Source: Anthoceros angustus (taxonomy: Eukaryota > Streptophyta > Anthocerotopsida > Anthocerotales > Anthocerotaceae). From it: a stretch of DNA of 64,000 nt. Position 1 is the stretch's first letter. Each line of letters opens with the position of its first letter. Shown piece by piece: positions 10,242 to 22,000 of this stretch. The stretch spans positions 124,001 through 188,000 of the forward strand of contig MU008179.1 of assembly GCA_010909165.1 (NCBI GenBank), written 5' to 3'. The notes below the pieces were generated by a model. That model was not told where the DNA came from, searched no databases, and worked only from the letters and a program-made list of their open reading frames with translations. The translations under genes were made by a program, and so were the position numbers.

Positions 10242-13200
10242 TTAGGAAATTGATCGTATAATTATATGATTGAAAACGTAATTTTCACGACCACTTGGCT
10301 TGATTGTACAAAGATCATTCTTGGCAACCAATTGATGAAGCCGAGGACTTGGACGAAATTGTCCACTTCCGCAAGGTGACAACCTAATAAAATACAACCA
10401 TTGATTTTCAATGTACTGATTAATAAAGAGCATAAGAAAACTTACCAATCCCGACGATTTTCGAGATAGGCAAATATCTCGACACATTCTTCTCGCCTCG
10501 TTTTCTTTCCACTGCAGCCTTGAACCTCTTGCTCTATCTGCCGCTCGCTTTCTTGATGCTTAATGTGCTCTTGTCTCTCCACATTTCTCCGCCTGATCTC
10601 AGGGCTTTCTCTTTGCTTAGAGACTCGAATTCAACTGCTTACTGCCTCTCTATAAGAGCCTCCAAATCCTTTTGCTGAAACTCCAATTCGTCCTATCATA
10701 CTCCAATTCCGCATCAATCTCGAAGCCGCCAAAGCCACTTCCATTTCCATTTGCACACAGTGCAATACAATATCCAGGTGCTACCACGCCACATCATTCC
10801 GGTTAACGGATGACCGATCACACTCACTATGCACAATGCCCTCCAACAGGGACCACGCATCCACTTCCCTCGAGTGTATCAATGTTGAAATGAGGGATGA
10901 AGGTCGCTTCCACTAGTCGCAGGATTCACAACCGCCAAGATAAACATAATCGAAACTCCAAAAGAAGTGAAAACAACAAATGACAAAGAATCAACCTTGT
11001 CAACATATGGAATTTCACTAGAACACCCAGTTGTTGGTCGTTATCCATCCGATGCCTTGGCCACGCTGGGAGGTATGTTTGCAACCAAAAACACCACCTC
11101 CCACCGCCCATAACAGAGACCAAGATGATTAAAACAGATCCAACATGGCGATCGCAACCAAGGAACTCGACAATACCAACTCGAACTTGGACACAAGTGG
11201 ACCACATGGTGCGGAAAACTCGTTCGGTCCGACATTGTTCAAAGGTCTTCATGATGAACAACAGGAGTTGCAAGAGACCTAACACACAAAACAAGTGACA
11301 CGGATTAGTCAAAACAAGTCCCTACAAACTTGCAACAAATCTCAAACACTTACATTGTTAACTTGTTGCACTCGCAAGTGCCGATCTTCAGCCGACTAGA
11401 AAATACAATTTCGAGTCACATTGAGCATTGACGGAAGAACACCCTTAAATCATCCGCATCCGATTCGCTTCGTTCAAAAGCTCGATAGGATCGCCGCTCA
11501 CCGAACAAGGACTCTTGTCTGCTGCTTTGCTTGACCAGGCCATATCGCAAACCATATAAGAACACGTGGAAGGAACATACAAAGGACTCAAATGTCACAA
11601 GCTTTCAAAACATATTACCTTGAGAATCCAAAGATCCGCTTTATGGCCACCACACTTCTCCCAAAGATCAAGGCACCGAGCCATCACAAACGTGTAATCA
11701 TTGTTACACGGCAGCCTTATTGGTGTAATAGCCAACGAGCCCACTTCAGCCATGGTCTTCATGAACCTTGACAACATTCCTTTTGAAACACGGAGTTTTG
11801 CATACCAAGCCTAGCCAAAAACAAAACAGCTTAGTAAATACAAACCACAAAACTTAAGCCCAATAACAACAAACTTACATTTGATCTTGGGTTATCAATT
11901 GTTGAATTGAACAAAAACCCCGAATTGATGATTTTTGTCGTTTGCACCACTTGGGAGAGTGTTCAATAATGACTCTAAAAGTTTCGATAACATCCCGTCA
12001 GAATCTTGACCTTTTTAAATGCTCACTCTGGTAATTCTTCATGTCCACTTTATAATTTTTGAAAGCCGCTCTTGATACCGCAAATAAAAGCGAGCTTAAT
12101 ACAAGACATCAAAACAACCAAAACATACCAAGACAAAGATACAATGAACAAAACAACCAAAACATACCGAACAAAAGGTCCTCTGAATCACGAGAACGAG
12201 AAGTCCCCGATGTGTTATGTAACTCTTCACCACCTCGAACTCCAAACTGGTCATGCAAAAATATGCACACCGCAAACAATAGAGCATACCTCCGTGTTTA
12301 AAACCATAAATGAACAATCAAAGTGCACCCCTAAACCAACAATATTACCTTTTTGAGCCCCGCCCAAATGAGCATTGATGATCTCGTGTGAAAGAATCCG
12401 CTCATCATCGCCGAAATCAACTTCACCTCTTTTCGACATGACACAATCCCAAGATCCTTGCCGATTTTCATGGACGCAACCAACGCACGGGACCCATGGA
12501 AAATTCCATGAAACATGTTGATCAACATCGAACCAAGCGCTTTGGTTCAAGATGCACTTCCTTGTTAAAATTCGGTTAAAACCACGAAAGAAAGACATCA
12601 ACCGCACAAGAGAGAATAGAAATCACCATGTGAATGAAAGTCGAACTATCAAAATCAACAAGTCAAAACATCACTACTTACGCTTCGGAGAAAATCTCCT
12701 TGTCCTTGATTCGAACTTGATGGAAAAAGGATATCGAATAAGATTTAGATCCTTGTAAGGAAATATCCTCAAGAGTATCCCATCCCCGACCCCACTCACT
12801 TTCATAAAGGCCCCGAGACGACTTGACACCGCTTATTCCGCCGCTTTGGACCTATCCTCCCACCACTCAAAGCATCATTCACGCCCTCGGGACTATTGGG
12901 TCAAATCCGCCTCAAAAATTGCTTCATCATCAATTTCCTCCATACCCATGGCAAAGTCATCTTCGGATCATCACACTTTAGCCTCTCAAACATATCAAGC
13001 ACTTCTTGATCGTGGATGACCTGTGGTCGTGAACCACAACAGTATGGAAAACGCCACTGTAGCATTCTGCTCAACGGCAGCACACAAATCTCTAGACCCA
13101 GTTTTGGCAAGACTCACAACCATGGGATCGCCTTATCAAGAAATCATTCTCCCCACAAACCGGACCCCTCTCTCTCTAATCGGGACATAGTTAGTAATCT

Positions 13201-13495
13201 CGCAAGAGGACCTTCAACCAAAGCCACGGTCGAGTGTCCACCCTTCTCCTCTTCTCGAACAAACTCACCGCACGAGCATCCTTCTTGGATGAAAATCGCC
13301 TTGGCGGTTTGGGCAAGTCTTTTGGGAACTAAATAAGTTCCTTGTGCACCAAGACACCATCAACTTTACCATCATCCCAGGATGAGTTGCGATGAATCAT
13401 GGATTTGACACTGCCTAGTATATGGCTTGGCCATAACTTCACCGTGGATCCTTGTTTTCCCGCCCGAGCCCAAAGGGTTTTCTTTTAGGAGCCAT
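10242..13495 (-). pseudogene. Unknown multi-exon gene or mobile-element gene, frame-disrupted
   Basis: Several minus-strand exons have plausible splice sites. One is 11810-11619 (AG acceptor, GTAATA donor), encoding about 64 residues that include LRVSKGMLSRFMKTM and CLDLWEKCGGHKADLWILK. One ends with the donor near 12353 (GTAATATTG) after MSGFFHTRSSM. The last two are in phase with each other: an acidic/basic coiled-coil exon ending at 10446 (EECVEIFAYLENRRDW), then 10383-10242 (LSPCGSGQFRPSPRLHQ...) with a stop. Frames break inside some exons, for example around 12.0 and 13.1-13.4 kb. An ATG at 13495 (MAPKRKPFGLG) is a possible start. I do not recognise the family; it could equally be a large transposon gene. 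Confidence 0.4.
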
Positions 13496-13599
13496 CGCAA
13501 AGCGAGAAAGAATTGAGTGGTCAAGGAACTTGACAACACAAAACATCCTGAGAAGTTGACAAAAGACAAAATAAAAAAGCACTTACATGGTGTTGAACT

Positions 13600-16240
13600 T
13601 CCATAGGAACTGTCAAGGGTCTAACAATTGATTATAAACAATCGAAGACGAGGATAGGGATGGGGGATATGGCACACATTCATTGAATATACACATTGTT
13701 AAATATTGAAATCCCTCCACTTTTGGTTAGTGAGAGACAGATAACTCCTTTTCAAACAACACCCACATACTTCAGAAGAAGACTTTGTCGGCAAGTTAGA
13801 TTTAAGAGGAAAAACAAACAAAATAAGGTTATCCAGACACAAAACAACAAGACACAAAACAAACGAGATTCAATCATGACTTCAAATTCAAAGAAATGGT
13901 TATCCCGATTCATGCAGACTGTAATCGAATGTTGGCAGGTCAACCCTTCACACGATGAACAATAAAGCCTACACACACAGGTAAAGGATTAGATTATTCA
14001 CAGAGAACTCACAGCTACGTTAAAAGACAACGAGGTAATTATCAGGAGAAATCATCAAGTTTAAAATACAGTTCACATACCATACGCAGGGTTACACCCG
14101 AACAAAACGCCTTATACGTCAAGGCAGATTGTCTGCATCAAAGCAAGGACCTTAGAATAAGAATGAGACAAACGTTTGATAATGCACACGACAAAATACA
14201 CAAAACAACAACAAACAAAACACGCATTGAATTCAAAGCAAGATAACATAGCATTTTTAAACAAAGAATATACGTAAAGCGAACAACAAAAGACGCTTCT
14301 CGACGTACCAAACAAGGTCCCAAATGTGTCCGCACACGTCCAAACCTTGATCGCAAAAGAGCGGAGAGAGTAAGATCACACAAGGCAACGCCTCCGAGAA
14401 AGAACGAAGGCAAGATTTTGCATCGACACAACAAACAAACGATACGAACCATGACAATAGGACAAATGTAAATCATCATTTTGACAAGGTCATAACCAAC
14501 CTTTCTTACGTCCAACAACCTCTTACCGACTCCTGCTTTCAAAAGGAATAGAAGACAATTAAGAACAAAATCGCTCAACATTATAAACAATGAAAGCTCA
14601 AGAGAAGATAACATACATTTTCCAACAGCATATGCGTAAACGCAGAGAAACCAGATTGACACAAAAGACATTTGATGACTTACCAAAGTGGTCCCGATCT
14701 ATAACCGCCACTTCAAACGAAAACTTGATCGCATCAAAACACGAGAGGGTTACAACACACGAGCAAAGCGAAGCTGTCGAGAACAAAGACTTGAGCATAA
14801 GCGCTAACACATTTTAAACCAACGAACAAAATTACGAACAAACAAAGAATCAAACCTAAATAACAAAACGATCGTAACGCGATAGAGACAAGAAGACGGC
14901 AAGACAAAAGAAATGATACCAAACCATGGAACCACACGACAACAGCAGATAAAGGGACACTTCCAACAAACAAACAATCAAGCAATACGAGATTTTGCGT
15001 AAGAGAAAGAACACAAGCATCACACATGCAACAGCGAACAACAAAGCGTTTCACGGTACCAAACAAGGTCCCAAATGTGTCCGCCACTACGTCCAAACCT
15101 TGATCGCAAAAGAGCGGAGAGAGTAAGATCACACAAGCAAGGCGCTCCCAGAAAAGAGAAAGGCAAGATTTTGCGGCGACAACAAACAAACAAACGAGAA
15201 CCATGGCGACAAATGTAAAAGCTCATCGCGACTTTAAAGGTCATTAACCAACCTTTCTTCGTCCAACAACCTCTTGCCGTTTACTCCCTGCGTTTCAAAA
15301 AGGAATAGAAGACAATTAAGAACAAAATCGCTCAACATTATAAACAATGAAAGCTCAAGAGAAGATAACATACATTTTCCAACAGCATATGCGTAAACGC
15401 AGAGAAACCATTGACACAAAAGACATTTGATGACTTACCAAAGTGGTCCCGATCTATGACCGCCACTTCAAACGAAAACTTGATCGCATCAAAACACAAA
15501 AGAGGGTTACAACACACGAGCAAAGCGGTCAGAACAAAGACTTGAACAAGCATTTGCGCGACATTTTAAAAACACAAAATTACACGAACAAACAAAGAAC
15601 AACATAAACAACAAAAGCATAAGCGATAGAGACAAGAAGACGGCAAGACAAAAGAAATGATACCATGGAACCACCGACAAGAGATAAAGGGACACTTCAA
15701 ACAAACAATCAAGCAATACGAGATTTTGCGGAGAAAGAACACAAGTATCACACATGCAACAATGAACAAAAGTAAGCCTAGCCAACCACAGGCTCGAAAG
15801 CACCAAGTCGAAGCATACTGGTCGTTACATGAGAGGAAGTAACACCATCAACAAAAGCAAGATCAAGAACGAACGAACTACAAAGAACGAAATCAAATAG
15901 AACAAACAAAGACTAGGGACATACAAATCGATAACATCTTAGCATGTCTTTCCCTAAGAAAGATAAACAATCACGCACAGGCAAAGAACAACATAAACAA
16001 CAGAACATACACAAAACATCCTACGATGTATATAGAAACTTGAATACACTACCACCATAGAGGTAGACAAAACACAGAACCCGAACAGACTAGAAAAACA
16101 GGAATGAAACACACCAAAGCGCCAAATACACTACTCGAGTAAACGAAGCAACAAACAAACAAAACAACAAGACACAAAAGCAAAGACGCCAAGGAACAGA
16201 AAAAAAACAAGGTGAACGCAGATGGCCAGCGACTTCAAAT
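13600..16240. other. A/C-rich strand-asymmetric region
   Basis: The plus strand is dominated by A and C (ACAAA, AACAAAC, CAAACAA), with T scarce over more than 2 kb, so the complement is T/G-rich. The minus-strand open frames are Leu/Val/Cys/Phe-rich low-complexity strings and are not genes. The region contains the tandem duplication listed separately. Confidence 0.6.
14278..15766 (+). repeat. Tandem duplication, unit about 745 bp (two copies)
   Basis: Unit 1 (14278-15025) and unit 2 (15026-15766) share the same landmarks in order: ACCAAACAAGGTCCCAAATG, CCTTGATCGCAAAAGAGCGG, CCAACAGCATATGCGTAAAC and AGACAAGAAGACGGCAAGAC. Differences are mostly small indels near CG dinucleotides. Confidence 0.85.
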
Positions 16241-16254
16241 AGGAGCAAAAGGCC

Positions 16255-16700
16255 TTAACCTTTAACGAAACCTTGGCCTTCGGTACCAAACAACCTTGGC
16301 CGGACTAAGCAAGCACATGGACCTTAGAGGCAAGACACCTTGGCCTTGAACATGGGAACCCCTTGGCCTTGAAAAGAACCTTCAAAAGAGCAGAACACCT
16401 TGGCCTCAAACAAACTTTATCGACACCTTGGCCTTCGAACGAAGGCTGAGAAAGGCCTTAACCATTGGAAAGGGCCTGAAAGAAACCTTGGCCCCAAAAC
16501 TTAAACGACCTTCGCCTAGCGAACCTAGAACACCTTGGCCTTCGAATGAGCTACAGAACAGACCTTAGCCTTCGGAGCAGAACCAGAAACACGTTGGCCT
16601 GCGAAACTAGAACTAGACAGCTCCTTCCCCGAAACAGAAGGAGGACCTTGGCCTACGAAACTAAACACAGAGCAAAACACCTAAGCCTTGGCGCCAGAGA
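16255..16700 (+). repeat. Interspersed CCTTGGCC motif cluster
   Basis: The motif ACCTTGGCCTT, with variants CCTTAGCCTT and CGTTGGCCTG, recurs about a dozen times in 450 bp. Spacers are unequal A-rich 20-60 bp segments, often followed by CGAA(C/A). It is a motif cluster and lacks a fixed period. Confidence 0.75.
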
Positions 16701-17365
16701 CTGGACCACCTCGGACTTGAAAAGACAGAATGACAAAAGAACTCGCGCTATGAGGGAAGCCATTTATATAGGCCAGCAAACCCTAAATATTCTCACTCGG
16801 CGCCGTTCTCTCTACCAAGCTGGTTTGAATTTCAACCTAACATTCCGAGCCCAATTCCAAACCACCGTAGGTTTGCCATTCGCTGCCGCCGCCGCGCTGT
16901 TCAACCAAACCTAGATTCAATTTTCCAAACCTAGCCTAACGGCACCAAACCTAATCTCCGAACCCCGATGCAGCAGGGCGTAACCCGAAGCTACCGGCCA
17001 ACCACAGACTGCCACGCACAGCCCACCATCGAACCATCTAGAACCCTAACTTTCAGTACTTAAACAGCATGCACATAGGGTTAGTGGTCACTTCTGCCCA
17101 ACACGCCGCCAGTCGCACGGGGCCGCTCGGCGGTCCGTTTCCTCACCGCTCGCCAGAGTGACCATTCGCTCACGCTTTGAGTCCTGAGAAGGTCCGCAAT
17201 CGGCTCCTTCCTTTCATCTAGGTATCGCCACTACATGCGCGCCCCGACCACATCTTTGTTCGCCGGCCGCTTTAGTTCCATAGGTGGGTATGCCGCCACC
17301 GCCGCACCTCCGATCACGCCCCTTGCACCACACTCCGCTGCGCTCATCTCCGCCACCGCCAACAC
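16701..17365. other. Linker with TATA-like and telo-box-like motifs
   Basis: No gene is recognised. CCATTTATATAGG (about 16760) resembles a TATA box. AAACCCTAAAT (about 16784) resembles the plant telo box found in many promoters. The remainder is C-rich. It may be a promoter for sequence downstream, but there is no direct support. Confidence 0.3.
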
Positions 17366-18290
17366 GACATCAAGAAGTCTCACCGGCGCCCTCAGGTACG
17401 ACGCCAAGCACACTTGTCTCTTCTTTTGTTTTCGTTGCAGCCCAATTCCAACGCCACCGCCTTTACTCGCCTTCGCTCGGTAGCGTAATCGCCATCCGCT
17501 TTCGTTTCCTTGCTTGACCGCCTCTCGAGACATAGACGCCTCCTCTCCGTGTACGTTGTCACGCCACGCCGTCTCTCTTTTGTTTTCGTTGCAGCCCATT
17601 GCAACGCCCTGTCGCGCTGGCTTTTGCTTCCGCCTCGCCTGGTAGCTGTAATCGCTCGTGAGTTTGCCGCTTTGAACCGCCTTGCTTGATTTAATGAAGT
17701 CTCGAGACATAGCGCAGCAAACCCTCGACGCGCCTCCGTGGGTACGCGTCAAGCACACTTGTCTCTTCTTTTGTTTTTGTTGCGGACCAATTGCCATGTA
17801 TCTTTACTTCCGGTCTTCGCTCTGGGTAGCCATCGCTCGTCCGTTCTTTTGTTGTGATTAGCAAGTCAGACATAGCACAAAACCCTGGCGTCCTCGTGAT
17901 GCGTTGTCAAGCACGCTTCTCGCGTCTTCTCTTTTGTTTTCGTTGCAGACAATTTGCATTGTCGTGGCTTTCTTCGATCTTGGTCTGGGTAATCATCTTT
18001 GTTCTTTCGCCTTGCTTGATTTAATTTGCGAAGTCTCGAGACATAGCGCAAACCCTCGGCGGCGTCCTCCTGGATGCGTTGTCAAGCACACTTACGTCAT
18101 GTTTTCTCTTTTGTTTTTCGTTGCAGCCCAATTCCAACGCTCTTGCCGCTTTTGCTTCCTCTGGATAGCTCTATCATAGTGTGAGTTTGCTGCCTTCAAC
18201 TGCCTTGCTTATCAAGTGATTTGTTGTTGCGAGACATCACCGCACAAAACCGCCAGTGGTCCTTAAGAAGTAACAGAATGCTGCACAGTT
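17366..18290 (+). repeat. Tandem array, unit about 160-175 bp, with splice-site-like pattern
   Basis: About five degenerate units share TCTCGAGACATAG (17524, 17699, about 17872, 18031, 18229), then GCAAACCCTCG, GTCAAGCACACTT and a T-rich tract ending TTTTCGTTGCAG. The CAG ends at 17440, 17594, 17948 and 18126; one unit has GCG instead (about 17783). About 40-50 bp after each CAG comes GGTAG or GGTAA, or GATAG in the last unit. Each unit therefore looks like acceptor, mini-exon, donor. Confidence 0.7.
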
Positions 18291-18689
18291 GCCAAACTCA
18301 CCTTACTTCCATTTGCTTGTTTCTTTTTCAAAGTCCAACACGACATCAAGAATAAGCTTACTGTCCTCGATAGTGTTGTCTCGAACCGCTGACGTTGCGA
18401 TCCGGCTTAATCTTGCCTTCCTAGATCACAAAACTGGAAACACGTGGCCTTAGTGTGGTGTCCGCAGGGTCTAACCACACGAAAAAACAACAACCGTAAG
18501 TCACCCTCCATCACGCATGCAGTAATTAAAGAAGCATGCTTGTCAAATGTTGTCGCGGGCATGGTAGTTGCAGGAGATGTTGCAGGCATGGGACGTAACA
18601 GTGCAGTAGTGCGCACGCGTCAGCGTGTGGACGCCACTTGCATGCTTGACGTGTCACTGTCAACAGTGTGTCAGAGTCAACGCCTAGTA

Positions 18690-18832
18690 GATGCTTGAGA
18701 GGCGACATGCCGCAACACGCGCCGTTTGGTGGCGGCATGCCGCAACACGCGTTGAGTAGCGGCATGCCGCAACACGCGCCGTTTGGTGGCGGCATGCCGC
18801 AAAACGCGGATGCCGCAACACGCGGATGTTTT
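18690..18832 (+). repeat. 30-bp tandem repeat with GCATGC core
   Basis: Five to six copies of GGCATGCCGCAACACGC are each followed by CCGTTTGGTGGC or a shorter linker. The core GGCATGCC is palindromic. A Met-Pro-Gln-His-rich frame runs through it on the plus strand and is probably incidental. Confidence 0.85.
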
Positions 18833-19026
18833 ATGGACTTTGTAAACTCACGCCCCTCTCCTCTTTCAGGAATTCGAGCTGCAGCCAAAGGTCACGCAAG
18901 AAGGCGCCACTCTAGTGTAAGTACGTCCCATTCCAAATTCTCAGCTTGTTGCCGCTTGTGGATGCGCCTTTTGTTCACCGATTTGATAGCTCTCCACGAT
19001 GATTCGTCGATGGCTTTTGAATCGGG

Positions 19027-22000
19027 ATGGAATCTGAGAACGGAAGCAATAACGATTTTCAAATCCAAGAAGGTACTTGATTGTAATTCGTTTTATACGT
19101 TTCTTACTTTCCTTTTACATTTACTAATATCTATTGTGTCCACCCCCTGCAGACAGCAACTACATGACGCCACCCTTAGAGCGTCACTCAGACAAATTGC
19201 TTCCCACCCATGGGGATCCAGGATATGACGCTAATGCAGAGTTTGAACCACCACTGCTGGAGATCAGAAAGATAGTAGAAAAAGGTATTCAGATAAAATG
19301 ATTGCTGTTTGTCCTGTATGTTCTTGTTGGTCAGAGTCTAACAAAACCCGTGGTTGCGCCTCCTCTGAGCACACAATGTTCTCTCGTGATGGACAAACAA
19401 GACCTTAAGCATCTTTGCGAGATGCCCCTTGATTGAATAAGATAAAGAAGGTAAGCACTTTTCTTTAATTCATAAACTTGATCTAATTATGCTCAAATCC
19501 AAAATCTTAACCCTAAATTTATCTCTGCGGGATATCAAAAGAACCTTGAACAACGGCTCAATTGGGTGAAGCGTACACTTGTGGAAAGGTTTAATGGACA
19601 CGATTTTCAATGCAAACAATGTTGGAGTCCCGTCACAGCTCACGGGCTTCCCCTCCTTGGCCCGCACAGCTGACTCCTTCTCCGCCCTTTTCCTCCACAG
19701 GGCTCGGCGGAGGTGATGGAGTCCGGAGCACGCCTTTGCCCTTCACAGCCGGCGGCGGGACCCGGCTCAGATCACAGGCTGCTGCCCGTGTCCTCCTGCT
19801 CCTGGCGGTCCCTTGCCCTTCCCCCTCTTCCTCCTTGCCACTCTCAGCGGGGAAGAGGTACCGCACCGACCGGGTGCCAGCGTTGGTAGTGGTCTTGCGT
19901 TTCTTGGCTCTCTCACAGTCGGCGGGCTCCTCGGCAGTGATGGCGGTGGCGGGGCACTGGGGTGTTGCTTCTGCTGGGTGCCGGTTGGGGCACGGAAGGA
20001 GGCGGGTGCTTCCCATACTTCCACAGGTGGTGAGGGGTCCGTTCCTGTGAGTCAGGAATCCTCAGTCGTCCTCCTCCAGTCCGTTTGGTTTCGACGGCCT
20101 CCTCCCTCGGCGCCCTTGCCTCCACTTCCGGGAGGGCCTCCGGTCCTTCCGGAGCGTTCAAGCTCTCCTTCCACGAGGAGTTGAAATGCCCCATACATGG
20201 ATCGGTATGGGGCCGGCCCAGAATGGTGGCTTCTCGCTCAGCTTGCGAGCTCAAGCAAACCGGCGAAGATAATCCTCCCCGGTCAGCCTCTTCCCCGGCG
20301 CAGCGTGCGGGAACACCAATAGATTATCACCAAGGTGATCCACCTTGGTGAGTAGGTTCGATGGGCGATGATCCGGCCACCGCCTGACTGGCCTATCAAG
20401 CGGGTCGGATGTCGACAACCGTTGGTGGTCGTTCGTCGAGCCTTCGCCATTGCTGGTGGACCTATCTTCCCCGCCTTGAGGGGCTCGGCCACCCCCTCTT
20501 CCTCCTTGGGGCGGTTGTAGGCCGCCTTGGGACCTCAAGGTCCATCGCCTTGGTCCTCCCGAGGTTCTTGGACCGCACCTCCTTATTGACCGCCGCCAAG
20601 ATCTTCCGCAAACTCCCGGACCCGGTAACATCAAAATGTCCATCGGCTGGAACACATCCAAATGCCACTCCTGCACCAATTCTCCCGCTTCCCCGAGCCC
20701 AGGCCCAAAGTCCGGATAGCGCCGGTCACAATGTTGCGCTCCACAAGGTTCCATGGCTCCCAAACTTCCGGGCTTTTTGGGTGCCATCGCCTTCTCCTCC
20801 TTGGTTGCCGCCGCCGCTTGTCGAGACCGCCGGCACGTTGAGCCTTCGCCGCTCGCCTCCGACCTCAACGGTGAGCCGCCAAGACGCCCGAGTGTCCCAC
20901 GAGATACCGCCAGAGAGCCGGATCATGGAGCGCAAGAGATCGCGAGAATTGTCTCGAGGTGCAATAAATGACCTTCTTCCGCGACCACGCCGGAGTAACT
21001 GGCGGAGGGCGCCTTTCCTCGTCTGTAATCGCCGAGGTCTGCATGGCTTACTCGCCCCCAGCCTCGCCTTACTCCGCCAGACTGCCCCACGCTGCCAGCC
21101 TGGGCGTGAATACCGCTATAACGGCCTCGCAAGGTTACGGCCCGACCACTGCATGCCCGCCCTCCACCTGTGGTCGCCCACGTGGCGCCAGTCCGCCCCA
21201 CGCCCAACTTCTAAGTTACTTTCCGGCGATTTATCCCTCGGTCCCGGAGTGGGTCCGGACTTATCCTGCTACTCGCGCCTACCCTAGTAGGTCCGGTATG
21301 CCTCACTCCGAGTCGAGTATACTCCGAGTGCCGTCCGAGTGCTATCCATGCTTATTTCCCCCTTTTTCGCCTCATTTTATCCTTCACTCCTACGAAAAAA
21401 AACAAAACCCTACCTATTTTCTAACCCCCAAGGGAAGTCCGTAGTCCACACTTGTCGACCAGAAAACTGCCGTCCTCTACATTGCTAGTGTCCCGCCTCA
21501 TGTGTGGACACGGGTGGACGAGGTTTTCAATCTTTGGGAGAGGGGTGAGCTTCGAGCAAGGTAACAAGAAAGGCAGCAAGAGGGGAAATCAAAACGGGGG
21601 CCCGGACAGAGTGAGCGGATCCAAATTTGATTATAAAGCCAATGCATGCGACCAATTGAGAGTTTTCGGGCATGCCTGGGAAGCAGTGAAAGGATTATGC
21701 CTACTGGAGAAAGTGATTCAAGGCGAGTTGACCGTGAGCGCATGAAAACGTGGATAACGGCCAAGAAGTTGAATGTCATCCGCATGATTTTGCTCGACCG
21801 AGGTGCACCATTTGCGGTTGAGCGAGAATACCGAGGCACTCACACCGTAAGATATAGCGAAATTTCAACCGTGTTTGATCACATCAGGCATACTGTATTG
21901 TCCGCTCGAGCAAGTGCGCGAAACTAGTTTGCACTCGCCTTCATGTTGCACCTATGAACGCCTCCATCCCGTGTGCATAATCAAGCAGTAAGAGTACAAA

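Noticed and set aside
14112-15806. Hydrophobic Leu/Val/Cys-rich proteins on the minus strand
   Set aside because: They arise from the T/G-rich complement of the A/C-rich region and appear in several frames at once.
17366-18850. CRISPR-like array
   Set aside because: This is a eukaryotic nuclear sequence, and the repeats are degenerate with no unique spacers of constant length.
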